Shown piece after piece: positions 42,035 to 50,500 of a stretch of DNA of 64,000 nt. This DNA is from Vicinamibacterales bacterium (lineage in GTDB: Bacteria > Acidobacteriota > Vicinamibacteria > Vicinamibacterales > 2-12-FULL-66-21). Location: NCBI GenBank assembly GCA_036496585.1, contig DASXLB010000056.1:1-64000 (forward strand), read 5' to 3'. The number at the start of each line of letters is the position of its first letter. The stretch's first letter is position 1. Under the pieces are notes generated by a model. That model was not told the origin of the DNA. It did not search any database and saw only the letters and a program-made list of their open reading frames with translations. The translations under genes were made by a program, and so were the position numbers.

Positions 42035-44443
42035 CTATTCCGTCCGGAACGCCACGAGCGGGTCGATGCGCGACGCGCGCAGCGAGGGGGCCAGGCAGGC
42101 CAGCGCGGCGACGAGGCCGAACGCCGCCGCGACCGCCAGATAGATCGGCGCGCTCAAGGGCCCGACACCGAACAGCAGCTGCCGGATCAGCCGGCTCGCG
42201 GCGGCAGCGCCGCCGAGCCCGAGCGCCAGGCCGACCGCCACCAGCGCCAGCCCGCTGCGCATGACCATGCCGACGACCTGTCCCGGCGTCGCGCCCAGCG
42301 CCATGCGGATGCCGATTTCCGGCGTCCGCTGCGACACGAGGTGGGCGAGCATCGAATAGAGCCCGAGCAGCGAGAGGACCAGCGCCAGCGCCGCGAACAG
42401 GCCCGTGAGCGTGGCCACGAGGCGCTGGGCGCCGAGGCTCTGCGCCAACGCGCTCTCCAGCGTTGCGAAGAACGAGACCGCCTGCGTGCGATCGACCGCC
42501 GCCACGGCGTTCCTGATCGCCGCCTGCAGCATCGCCGGGTCGCTGCCCGTCTTGCCCATGACGTTCATACCGGGCTTGGCGAGCTGGCGCAGCGGAAAAT
42601 ACACTTCGGCGGGGGCCGGCGCGTTGACGCCGACGCTCTTGACGTCGCCGGTGACGCCGACGATCTCGACGTGCCGGTCGTTGATCCCGAACAGCAGCAC
42701 CTGACCGATCGCCGACCCTCCGGGGAACACCTGTTTCGCGAACGCCTGGTTCACCGTGCAGATGAGCGTCGAGGTCAGCCGATCGTCCGCCGAGAACGTC
42801 CGTCCCTGCGCGACCGGGATCCGCAGGAGCCGGAAGTAATTCTCGCTGACCACGTCGAACGTGACGAGCGGGCGCTCGGCAATCGGCGGCTGCGGCCGCC
42901 CAAGGACGCCGAACGGCGTGCGAATGCCGCCGTTGAGCGGTGTCGCAAGCGACGCGGCGGCGCTGCCGACGCCCGGCTGGGCGGCGAGCTGTTCGATGAC
43001 CCGCTCGTAGAAGTCCGATTGCTGCTGCGGCGTCGGGTAGCGCGCGGGCGGCAGTCCGACGAACGCGGACGCCGCGCCGCCGGCCTCGATGCCGGTTTCC
43101 GTAGCGGTCAGTTTGACGAAGCTCTCGACGAGCAGTCCCGCCCCGACGAGGAGCACGACCGAGAGTGTGACCTCGGCGACGATGAGCACCTGGCGGAGGC
43201 GTCCGCCGTGGCCCGACGACGATCCGCGGCTGCTGTCCTTCAACTGACCGACCAGATCGGGCTGGGAGGCCTGAAGCGCCGGAACGAGTCCGGTGAGGAT
43301 TGCTGCGGCCAGGCTGACGGCGGCTGCGACGACCAGCGCGCGCCAGTTCAGGCTCAGGGTGGCGTTGGGGGGCAGTTGTGACGCGAGGACCGGCCGCAGC
43401 GCCCGAAGCGTCCAGACGGCGACGGTCGCGCCGAGCGCCCCGGCCGCCGCCGAGAAGAGCAGGCTCTCGGCGAGGAATTGCCGTACGATCGCGCCGCGGC
43501 TCGCGCCGAGCGACATGCGCACGGCGATCTCCTTGCGGCGCTTGAGCAGCCGACCGAGGAAGAGCGATGCCACGTTGGTGCAGGCAATCAGCAGGACGCA
43601 GCCGACCGCGCCGAGCAGTGTGTACATCGTCGGGGCGACGCCGCCGACCAGCGAGCCGACGAACGTCCGCGGGTCCATCAGCGCCCGCGCGTCGATGTTG
43701 CCCGCATTGCGCGCCTTGTAGCCGCCGTCGGCGGCCGACATTTCGGCGCGCGCCTGCGCCAGCGTCGCGCCGGTCCTGAGGCGGGCGATCGCCGACGCGA
43801 CGGTCGCGCCGATCTTGATCTGCGCCGGCGTCAGGCCGCCGACCTCGAAGACGCGCGGCGCGAAGACCTGGACCTGTCCGAACGGTGCCGTCAACCGGGG
43901 CGGCATCACGCCGACGACCTCCCATGCGGTGCCGTTCAGCTCGATGGTCTCGCCGACGATCGAGTCGCGCCCGCCGAGGACCGCCAGCCACAGCTCGTGG
44001 CTGATGATGCAGACCGCCGGGCCGTTGACGACGTCTTCCGCCGCGCTGAAATTGCGGCCGCGCGCCGGCATGATGCCGAGCGTCGGAAAGAAGGACGGGC
44101 TCACGCGCAGGCCATTGAGCTGCGTGGCGTCGCCCTTGCCGGTCAGTGTGAAGCTGTCCGGCGCGGAGGCGGCCATCGACGAGAACGCGTGGATCCGATC
44201 CTTCAGATCGTCGTAGCGGGGGACCGAGATAGCCGGCGCCTGGATCGCGCGGTCGCTGCTGGTGATCCAGATCTGGACGAGTGAAGACGGATCCGGGAGC
44301 GTCACCGGATGCGCGACCAGTTGGTCGTAGACCGAGAAGATTGCCGTCGTCGACGCGATGGCGACGGCCATGGTCAGAACGGCCACCGCCGAAAACGCCG
44401 GGGTGGCACGAAGGGCTCGGACCGCCGGTGTGACGATCGTCAT
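42035..44443 (-). CDS. ADOP-type ABC transporter permease
   Basis: 802 aa, lacking the N-terminal prefix domain and starting almost directly at helix 1 (FSAVAVLTMAVAIASTTAIFS). Two MacB/FtsX units follow. The first has KRRKEIAVRMSLGASRGAI near residue 310; the second has QRTPEIGIRMALGATPGQV near residue 700. Between them are a central helix and the second periplasmic domain with SENYFRLLRIPVAQGRTF. The chain ends SRIDPLVAFRTE. No ATPase or regulator is adjacent; a beta-lactamase gene fragment lies just upstream. Confidence 0.9.
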   Translation of the reverse strand: MTIVTPAVRALRATPAFSAVAVLTMAVAIASTTAIFSVYDQLVAHPVTLPDPSSLVQIWITSSDRAIQAPAISVPRYDDLKDRIHAFSSMAASAPDSFTLTGKGDATQLNGLRVSPSFFPTLGIMPARGRNFSAAEDVVNGPAVCIISHELWLAVLGGRDSIVGETIELNGTAWEVVGVMPPRLTAPFGQVQVFAPRVFEVGGLTPAQIKIGATVASAIARLRTGATLAQARAEMSAADGGYKARNAGNIDARALMDPRTFVGSLVGGVAPTMYTLLGAVGCVLLIACTNVASLFLGRLLKRRKEIAVRMSLGASRGAIVRQFLAESLLFSAAAGALGATVAVWTLRALRPVLASQLPPNATLSLNWRALVVAAAVSLAAAILTGLVPALQASQPDLVGQLKDSSRGSSSGHGGRLRQVLIVAEVTLSVVLLVGAGLLVESFVKLTATETGIEAGGAASAFVGLPPARYPTPQQQSDFYERVIEQLAAQPGVGSAAASLATPLNGGIRTPFGVLGRPQPPIAERPLVTFDVVSENYFRLLRIPVAQGRTFSADDRLTSTLICTVNQAFAKQVFPGGSAIGQVLLFGINDRHVEIVGVTGDVKSVGVNAPAPAEVYFPLRQLAKPGMNVMGKTGSDPAMLQAAIRNAVAAVDRTQAVSFFATLESALAQSLGAQRLVATLTGLFAALALVLSLLGLYSMLAHLVSQRTPEIGIRMALGATPGQVVGMVMRSGLALVAVGLALGLGGAAAASRLIRQLLFGVGPLSAPIYLAVAAAFGLVAALACLAPSLRASRIDPLVAFRTE

Positions 44444-44474
44444 GAGGGCCCAAGCCTCGCACAGGGGCGGCGGC

Positions 44475-44696
44475 CCGAGCGCCGTATGCCGCCAACGGAG
44501 TCGTGCGTGCCGCGAATGGCGGCGTCGCGGGGACGAAACCGGTCAAACCGTCGTCGGTCGGATCGGTCGCGCCGAGCTTGCCTTCTTCCACCAGCGACAA
44601 AATGACGGCGCTGGTCAGCGCCTTCGACTGCGACACGATGCGGAAGATGCTGTCGATCGCCATCTTCCGGTTGGCTTCCTTGTCGGCCCAGCCGAA
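44475..44696 (-). pseudogene. Beta-lactamase/serine hydrolase fragment
   Basis: The minus-strand translation gives GWADKEANRKMAIDSIFRIV followed by SQSKALTSAVILSLVEEGKL. It carries the SxxK motif (SQSK) of class C-like serine hydrolases. Homology begins and ends abruptly within about 75 codons; the downstream two-thirds is replaced by the ADOP start region. The fragment overlaps the region upstream of sppA. It is a deletion relic with no expected function. Confidence 0.65.
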
Positions 44697-44724
44697 GGTC
44701 CGAAGACCGGCCTACAATAAGAGG

Positions 44725-46464
44725 ATGGCCATACGCCGCGGTGTCTGGATAGTCATCGTCCTCATCGTCCTCGCGATTTCCGTGTCTGCTGCCGGCCTGT
44801 TGCTGATCGCGTCGGCGTTCGGGCGCGAGCCGGCCGTCGCGCGCAACTCGACGCTGGTGCTCCGGATCGGCGGCGACCTGAACGAGGTTGAGCCGGGCGG
44901 GGTGTTCGGGCCCTTTCTCGAATCGGCTCCGACCGTGCGTGGCGTGGTCGACATGCTGCGCCGCGCCAAGACCGACAGCCGTATCGCCAGCGTGATCCTC
45001 AAACCGTCTGGCGCCGGCGCGCTGTGGGGCAAGGTGCAGGAGGTCCGCGACGCGATCACCGATTTCCGGCGCTCGGGCAAGCCGGTCGTTGCATATCTCG
45101 AGTATGGCGGCGAGCAGGAGTTCTACCTGGCGACGGCGTGCGACAAGGTGTTCCTGATGCCGAGCGCCACGCTCGATCTCACCGGCGTCGCCAGCTACGA
45201 GCTGTTCATGCGCGGCATGCTCGACAAGATCGGCGCCTACCCCGACGGCATGCACATCGGCGAGTTCAAGACGGCGCTCAACGAGTTCACCGAGCATTCT
45301 TATACGCCGGCACACCGGGAGATGGCCGAATCGCTGAATACGGATCTCTACGAGCAGTTGGTGCGCGGTATCGCCGACGGCCGGCACAAGAGCGAGGCCG
45401 ACGTGAAGTCGCTCATCGATCACGGGCCGTTTCTCTCGGAGGACGCGCTCAAGGCGGGACTGATCGACGACGTGGCCTATGAGGACGAGCTCGACGGCAA
45501 GGTCAAGCTCGGCGCGCCGAGAGTGAATTACGTCGACATGAACGACTACCGGCAGGCGAGCGGCGCATCCGCCTACCGCGGCCAGCGAGTCGCCGTCATC
45601 TACGTGACCGGCCTGATCGCGTCCGGGAAAAGCAGCTACGACACCACCGGCAGCCAGGTGACGGGATCCGACACGATCGACGAATACCTGCGGAAGGCGC
45701 GGGCCGACGACAGCATCAAGGCCATCGTCCTGCGGGTCGACAGCCCCGGCGGGTCCGCGATCGCCTCGGACGTCATCTGGCGCGAGGTGTTCCTGACCCG
45801 GCGGCAGAAGCCGGTGATCGCGTCGATGTCGGACGTGGCGGCGTCCGGCGGCTACTACGTCGCGATGCCGGCCAACGTCATCGTCTCGGAGCCCTCGACG
45901 CTGACCGGCTCGATCGGCGTCGTCCTGACGAAGTTCGTGATCGACGGCACGCTCAAGAAGCTCGGGCTCAACATGGAAGGTGTGGCGAAGGGGCGCTACG
46001 CCGATCTCTACTCGCCGGTCCGGCCGTTCACGGCGGAAGAACGGCAGCGCGTCTTCGAGAATATGCAGGCGACCTACAACACGTTCGTCGAGAAGGCGGC
46101 GCAGGGGCGCAACACGACGCCCGAGAAGATCGACGCCGTCGGACAGGGCCGGGTGTGGACCGGGCTCCAGGCGAAGCAGATCGGCCTGGTCGACGAGCTG
46201 GGCGGGCTCGATCGCGCGATCTCGATCGCCAAGCAGCGCGCCAAGATTCCCCAGGACCAGGACGTGGAACTGGTGATCTATCCGCCCAGGAAGTCGTTCT
46301 ACGACGTGTTTACCAACCCGTTCGGCGCCTCCGACCGCGCCGGCACGCTGGCGGCGATGCTCGGCTTCACCAACCCGCGCGTGATCCAGTCGCTCGCGGC
46401 GCCGCTGCAGGTGTTCCGTCGCGGAGAGCCGCTGGCGCTGATGCCGAACGTGTTCGTCAGATAG
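44725..46464 (+). CDS. sppA: Signal peptide peptidase SppA, 67K type
   Basis: 579 aa with one N-terminal membrane helix (VWIVIVLIVLAISVSAAGLLLIA) and two tandem ClpP/crotonase-like domains. The C-terminal domain has VDSPGGSAIASD and the nucleophile in SDVAASGGYYVA (S374). The general-base Lys is expected in the N-terminal domain but I did not assign it. It digests leftover signal peptides in the inner membrane, with the active site facing the periplasm. A TACAAT hexamer at 44713-44718 lies 6 nt before the ATG. Confidence 0.92.
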   Translation: MAIRRGVWIVIVLIVLAISVSAAGLLLIASAFGREPAVARNSTLVLRIGGDLNEVEPGGVFGPFLESAPTVRGVVDMLRRAKTDSRIASVILKPSGAGALWGKVQEVRDAITDFRRSGKPVVAYLEYGGEQEFYLATACDKVFLMPSATLDLTGVASYELFMRGMLDKIGAYPDGMHIGEFKTALNEFTEHSYTPAHREMAESLNTDLYEQLVRGIADGRHKSEADVKSLIDHGPFLSEDALKAGLIDDVAYEDELDGKVKLGAPRVNYVDMNDYRQASGASAYRGQRVAVIYVTGLIASGKSSYDTTGSQVTGSDTIDEYLRKARADDSIKAIVLRVDSPGGSAIASDVIWREVFLTRRQKPVIASMSDVAASGGYYVAMPANVIVSEPSTLTGSIGVVLTKFVIDGTLKKLGLNMEGVAKGRYADLYSPVRPFTAEERQRVFENMQATYNTFVEKAAQGRNTTPEKIDAVGQGRVWTGLQAKQIGLVDELGGLDRAISIAKQRAKIPQDQDVELVIYPPRKSFYDVFTNPFGASDRAGTLAAMLGFTNPRVIQSLAAPLQVFRRGEPLALMPNVFVR

Positions 46465-46482
46465 CCGGCAGGGCCGCTGCGA

Positions 46483-47514
46483 CTACCGCTGCACGCGGCC
46501 CGACGCGTCGCCGTTGGCGAGGGCTTCGACTTCCGCCAGCGTGACGCGATTGAAATCGCCGGGGATCGTCTGCTGGAGGGCGCTCGCCGCAACTGCGAAG
46601 CGCAGCGCGTCTTCGTTCGAACGGCCGGTTACCAGGCCGTAGATCAGGCCGGCCGCGAAGCTGTCGCCGCCGCCGATACGGTCGACGAGGCGGACGGCAT
46701 AGTGCTGCGAGCGGTGCAGCGTGCCGGCCGCGCCGTCCCACAGCACGGCGCTCCAGCCGTTGTCGCTCGCCGACAGGCTCTCGCGCAGCGTAATCGCGAC
46801 GAGCGGCGGCCCGAGCGTGCGGGTCACCTGCTCGGCGGCGTCGCGGTAGGCATCGACGTTCAGCGTGCCGCTCGTGACGTCGGTGCCGCTGACTGTCACG
46901 CCGAGCACCGACTGCAGGTCTTCCTCGTTGGCGATGACGACGTCGACGGCGCTCATCAGCGGGCGCATCACCGTCTGCGCCTGCGCCTCGGTCCAGAGCT
47001 TCTTGCGATAGTTCAGGTCGACGCTGATTTTCGCCCCGGCCCGCTTCGCCGCGGCAATCGAGGCTTGCGTCGCCGCGACGGTCTTCGCGCCGAGCGCCGG
47101 GGTGATGCCAGTGACGTGGAACCACGCTGCGCCCGCCATCACCGCCTCCCACTGCACGGCGTCGGGCGGGATCTCGCTGATCGCTGAGTGGGCGCGGTCG
47201 TAGAGAACTGTCGAGGCCCGCTGGCTGGCGCCGCTTTCGGTGAAGTAGATGCCGAGGCGGCTGCCGCCGCGCGCGATGTGCGCGGTGCCGACCCCTTCGG
47301 CGCGCAGCGCGCGCACGGCCGCGTCGCCGAGCGCGTTTACCGGCAGCCGCGTCACGTAGTCGCTCGGCAGGCCGAACTGCGCCAGGCTCACCGCGACGTT
47401 GGCCTCGCCGCCGCCGAAGGTCGCGGTCAGCGCGGCCGACTGCAGGAGCCGCTCGAACCCGGGCGACCCCAGGCGGAGCATGATCTCGCCGAAGGTGACG
47501 ACGCGTGGTGGCAT
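46483..47514 (-). CDS. kdgK: 2-keto-3-deoxygluconate kinase (PfkB family)
   Basis: 343 aa ribokinase-fold sugar kinase: VTFGEIMLRL at the start, ATFGGGEANVAVSLAQFG (sugar-binding lid region), KISVDLNYRKKLW, and RIGGGDSFAAGLIYGL with the catalytic Asp of the GAGD-like motif. The DLNYR segment is typical of KDG kinases. It phosphorylates 2-keto-3-deoxygluconate to KDPG, the substrate of the aldolase encoded next on the same strand. A GAGAGGA site precedes the ATG. Confidence 0.87.
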   Translation of the reverse strand: MPPRVVTFGEIMLRLGSPGFERLLQSAALTATFGGGEANVAVSLAQFGLPSDYVTRLPVNALGDAAVRALRAEGVGTAHIARGGSRLGIYFTESGASQRASTVLYDRAHSAISEIPPDAVQWEAVMAGAAWFHVTGITPALGAKTVAATQASIAAAKRAGAKISVDLNYRKKLWTEAQAQTVMRPLMSAVDVVIANEEDLQSVLGVTVSGTDVTSGTLNVDAYRDAAEQVTRTLGPPLVAITLRESLSASDNGWSAVLWDGAAGTLHRSQHYAVRLVDRIGGGDSFAAGLIYGLVTGRSNEDALRFAVAASALQQTIPGDFNRVTLAEVEALANGDASGRVQR

Positions 47515-47520
47515 ATTCCT

Positions 47521-47596
47521 CTCGGGTTCGTGGCGGACCTGAGGGTCCAGCCCGCGTTTTTGCGCCGGACCCGAAGGCCCAGCCTGCCGGTATGGC
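47521..47596. repeat. Degenerate GGACC palindromes between eda and kdgK
   Basis: The spacer contains GCGGACC-TGAG-GGTCC (47533-47548) and a second decayed unit (GCCGGACCCGAAGGCCC). Both are relatives of the palindrome family clustered at 26.7 kb. They may act as an mRNA processing or attenuation element between the two genes. Confidence 0.5.
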
Positions 47597-48244
47597 CTAC
47601 GTTCTCGCGGACGCGACGCTGGCGACGATGCGGCGCGCGTTGGCGGCGATGACGTCGAGACGGCCCTCGTCGATCGCTTTCGTGTCGAGGAGCGCCGAGC
47701 CGACGCCGACCGCGACCGCGCCGGCGCGGATCCAGTCGCCGGCGTTGTCGAGCGTGACGCCGCCGGTCGGCATCAGCTTCAACTGCGGCATCGGCGCACG
47801 CAGATCCTTGATGTATTGCGGTCCGAGCGCCGTCGCCGGAAACACCTTGACGATGTCGGCGCCCAGGTCGTGCGCGTCGAGGATCTCGGTCGGCGAGAAG
47901 CACCCAGGCGCGGCGACGATTCCGTGCTCCAGGCAGGTGGTCACGACGTCACGCCGGAACACCGGCGAGACGATGAAGCGTGCGCCGGCGTCGATCACCG
48001 CGCGGGCGGTGGGCACGTCGATGACCGTTCCGGCGCCGAGTACGACGCCGGCCGGCAGCGAGGCCGCGAGTTGGCGGATCAGATCGACGGCTCCCGGCAC
48101 CGTCATCGTCACCTCGATCGCCTTGACGCCGCCGTCGGCCAGCGCGTCGAAGACGGCCCGCAGCTTCGCCGGATCCTTCATCCGGATCACCGCGACGATG
48201 CCGAGGCGCTCGATGTCGCCGGCTATGCGAGCTCGTGAATCCAC
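47597..48244 (-). CDS. eda: 2-keto-3-deoxy-6-phosphogluconate aldolase
   Basis: 215 aa class I aldolase barrel: IVAVIRMKDP, KAIEVTMTVPGA (E44), GAGTVID, GARFIVSPVF, AAPGCFSPTEI and the Schiff-base Lys in DIVKVFPA (K133). It splits KDPG into pyruvate and glyceraldehyde 3-phosphate. Start GTG 48244 lies within the 3' end of the isomerase gene (22-bp overlap). The order isomerase, aldolase, kinase on the minus strand makes a coherent uronate-degradation operon. Confidence 0.9.
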   Translation of the reverse strand: MDSRARIAGDIERLGIVAVIRMKDPAKLRAVFDALADGGVKAIEVTMTVPGAVDLIRQLAASLPAGVVLGAGTVIDVPTARAVIDAGARFIVSPVFRRDVVTTCLEHGIVAAPGCFSPTEILDAHDLGADIVKVFPATALGPQYIKDLRAPMPQLKLMPTGGVTLDNAGDWIRAGAVAVGVGSALLDTKAIDEGRLDVIAANARRIVASVASART

Positions 48245-49008
48245 GTGTGCGCCGGATCCTCGTGCAGCGCGATCCGGCGTTCCGGCCCGGCGAGCGCCCA
48301 CAGGTAATAGAGCCGGTAGCCCGGGGGGGACGACACCGGGTGGTAGCCGTAGGGGAGCAGCACCGCGTCGCCGTCCTTCACCGTGTGTGTATGGGTTTCA
48401 CCGTCCGCGGCGTAGAGCAGCTGCTGGCCGAACCCGTGCGTGGGGAGGACGCGATAGTAATAAATCTCCTCCAGCACCGGCTCGCCGTCCTTGCCATCGT
48501 GCTTGTGCGGCGGATAGCTGCTCCAGTTGCCGGGCGGGTTGTAGGTCTCGCCGACCATCAGCTTCCGGGCGTGCGCGTCGGTGACGAAGAGATTGTGCAC
48601 CTCGCGGGAGTAGTGGCCGCGGCCGCGCGCGTTCACTTCGACGTCGGCCGGCGCGACCGCCGCCGCCTTGCCGCCGGCGGGAACGGGTGCCGAGAACAGG
48701 ATCGCCTCGAGCGGCGTCTCGGCGTGGACGGTCAGGTGCGCACCCGGCGGCAGGTAGACGCCGCTGCCGCGTTCGTCGAAGACGTTGTTGCGCGACAGGG
48801 TCCAGGAGCCGTCAGGAGTCGTGAAGGTGCCGCGCCCTTCCTGGAGCACGACGATCGTCTCCTCGCCGGCGATATGGAACTTCTGCGTGGCGCCCGCGGC
48901 GAGCCGCAGCCGGAGGCTGCTGATCTCGCGCGCCCCGCCTTCGCCGCGCTTCTGCAGCTGCTGCAGCCCTTCGATGCGCCGGACGCGGTAGAGCGTGTCC
49001 TTCAGCAT
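48223..49008 (-). CDS. 5-deoxy-glucuronate/uronate isomerase (IolB/KduI family)
   Basis: 261 aa bicupin. The first cupin includes FHIAGEETIVVLQEGRGTF and GSGVYLPPG. The second has the metal motif PPHKHDGKDGEPVLEEIYYYR with two His and a Glu, then YGYHPVSSPPGYRLYYLW. By sequence it is closest to IolB (5-deoxy-glucuronate isomerase). By context, beside KDPG aldolase, KDG kinase and polygalacturonase, it could act on a pectin-derived keto-uronate as KduI does. ATG 49008 is 30 bp from the divergent polygalacturonase start. Confidence 0.82.
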   Translation of the reverse strand: MLKDTLYRVRRIEGLQQLQKRGEGGAREISSLRLRLAAGATQKFHIAGEETIVVLQEGRGTFTTPDGSWTLSRNNVFDERGSGVYLPPGAHLTVHAETPLEAILFSAPVPAGGKAAAVAPADVEVNARGRGHYSREVHNLFVTDAHARKLMVGETYNPPGNWSSYPPHKHDGKDGEPVLEEIYYYRVLPTHGFGQQLLYAADGETHTHTVKDGDAVLLPYGYHPVSSPPGYRLYYLWALAGPERRIALHEDPAHTWIHELA

Positions 49009-49038
49009 GATCGTAGCGCGACAGCTTATCATGCGGCC

Positions 49039-50427
49039 ATGACCGGCATCTCGCGACGGCGATTCGTGACTGCGGCGGCGGCGGCACTCGCGGCAGCACG
49101 CGCGCCCGCCTGGCTCGACGCCTGGCAGGACGACCTGTGGAGTACGGCCGCCGAGATCCTGCGGCGGATCACCGATCCCGCGTTCCCGGCGCGCGACGTC
49201 GACATCACCGCGCACGGCGCCACCGAAGACGGCGCCACGGATTGCACGGCGGCGATCCGCGCCGCGATCGAGGCCTGCCGCGCCGCCGGCGGCGGACGCG
49301 TGGTCGTGCCGCCAGGGCGCTTCCTGACCGGCGCGATCCGGCTGCGATCGCACGTCAATCTGCACCTGCGCGAAGGGGCGACGCTGGCCTTTCGCCCCGA
49401 CGCCGACGCCTACCTGCCGCTCGTGCTGACGCGTTTCGAGGGCACCGAGCTCATGAACTACTCGCCGCTGATCTACGCACTCGACGAGACGAACGTCGGC
49501 ATCAGCGGCGCCGGCACGCTCGACGGGCAGGCGAACGCCCAGAACTGGTGGAGCTGGCGAACCGACCAGGCGGAGGCGCGCAACCGGCTGCTGCAGATGG
49601 CGACCGACGGCGTGGCGCCCGAGCAGCGGCGGTTCGGCCCGGGCGCGTCGAGGCTGCGCGTCAATTTCGTCCAGCCCTACCGCTGCCAGAACGTCCTGAT
49701 CGAAGGCGTGCGCATCGTCAATTCGCCGATGTGGGAAGTGAACCCGGTGCTGTGCACGAACGTGACGATCCGCGGGCTCCACATCAGCAGCCACGGGCCG
49801 AACAACGACGGCTGCGACCCCGAGTCGTGCCGCGACGTGCTGATCGAGCGCTGCACGTTCGACACCGGCGACGACTGCATCGCGCTCAAGTCGGGGAAGA
49901 ACGACGACGGCCGGCGCCTGCACACGCCGATCGAGAACGTCATCATCCGCGACTGCGACATGAAGGACGGCCACGGCGGCGTGACGATCGGCAGCGAGAT
50001 CTCCGGCGGCGCGCGCAACATCTTTGCCGAGAAATGCCGCATGGACAGCCCGCGCCTCGACCGGGTCCTGCGCTTCAAGAACAACGCCGCGCGCGGCGGG
50101 GTGATCGAGCGCGTCGCGATGCGCGACATCACCGTCGGCGAAGTGGCCGAGGCGATCGTCGCCGCCGATTTTTTCTACGAGGAAGGGCGCAATGGCAAGT
50201 ACACGCCGATCCTGCGCGACGTCGATGTGAGGAGCGTCACCAGCCGCAAGAGCAAATACGCCTTCATGCTGCGCGGCTTCGCCGAAGCGCCGATCACCAA
50301 CATCCGCGTCAGCGACTGCCGCTTCGACGGTGTCGCGTCTCCAGACGTGCTCGAAGGAGTGAAGGACCTCGTCCTGAAGAACGTCCGCGTGAACGGCCAG
50401 CGGCGCGACGAGACGCTGTCGCGCTGA
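49039..50427 (+). CDS. Exported polygalacturonase-type glycoside hydrolase (GH28)
   Basis: 462 aa with a Tat signal (ISRRRFVTAAAAALAAA). A right-handed beta-helix follows, beginning with the DITAHGATEDGATDCTAAI pectate-lyase-3 segment. GH28 catalytic motifs are present: NNDGCDPES, TGDDCIALK, GHGGVTIGSE and an RFK motif replacing RIK. It hydrolyses alpha-1,4-galacturonan or a related rhamnogalacturonan outside the cytoplasm, supplying uronates to the adjacent genes. A TATCAT hexamer at 49027-49032 lies 6 nt before the ATG. Confidence 0.9.
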   Translation: MTGISRRRFVTAAAAALAAARAPAWLDAWQDDLWSTAAEILRRITDPAFPARDVDITAHGATEDGATDCTAAIRAAIEACRAAGGGRVVVPPGRFLTGAIRLRSHVNLHLREGATLAFRPDADAYLPLVLTRFEGTELMNYSPLIYALDETNVGISGAGTLDGQANAQNWWSWRTDQAEARNRLLQMATDGVAPEQRRFGPGASRLRVNFVQPYRCQNVLIEGVRIVNSPMWEVNPVLCTNVTIRGLHISSHGPNNDGCDPESCRDVLIERCTFDTGDDCIALKSGKNDDGRRLHTPIENVIIRDCDMKDGHGGVTIGSEISGGARNIFAEKCRMDSPRLDRVLRFKNNAARGGVIERVAMRDITVGEVAEAIVAADFFYEEGRNGKYTPILRDVDVRSVTSRKSKYAFMLRGFAEAPITNIRVSDCRFDGVASPDVLEGVKDLVLKNVRVNGQRRDETLSR

Positions 50428-50444
50428 GGAAAGTTGCGGCCGGG

Positions 50445-50465
50445 CCCCGGCGATCGACGCCGGGG
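50445..50465. terminator. Bidirectional hairpin between convergent genes
   Basis: CCCCGGCG (50445-50452), loop ATCGA, CGCCGGGG (50458-50465): a perfect 8-bp stem centred between the polygalacturonase and kinase stop codons. No T-run follows on either side, so efficiency is uncertain. Confidence 0.6.
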
Positions 50466-50500
50466 AACGCGTGTGACCTGGTGGATCGGGCGGATATGCG

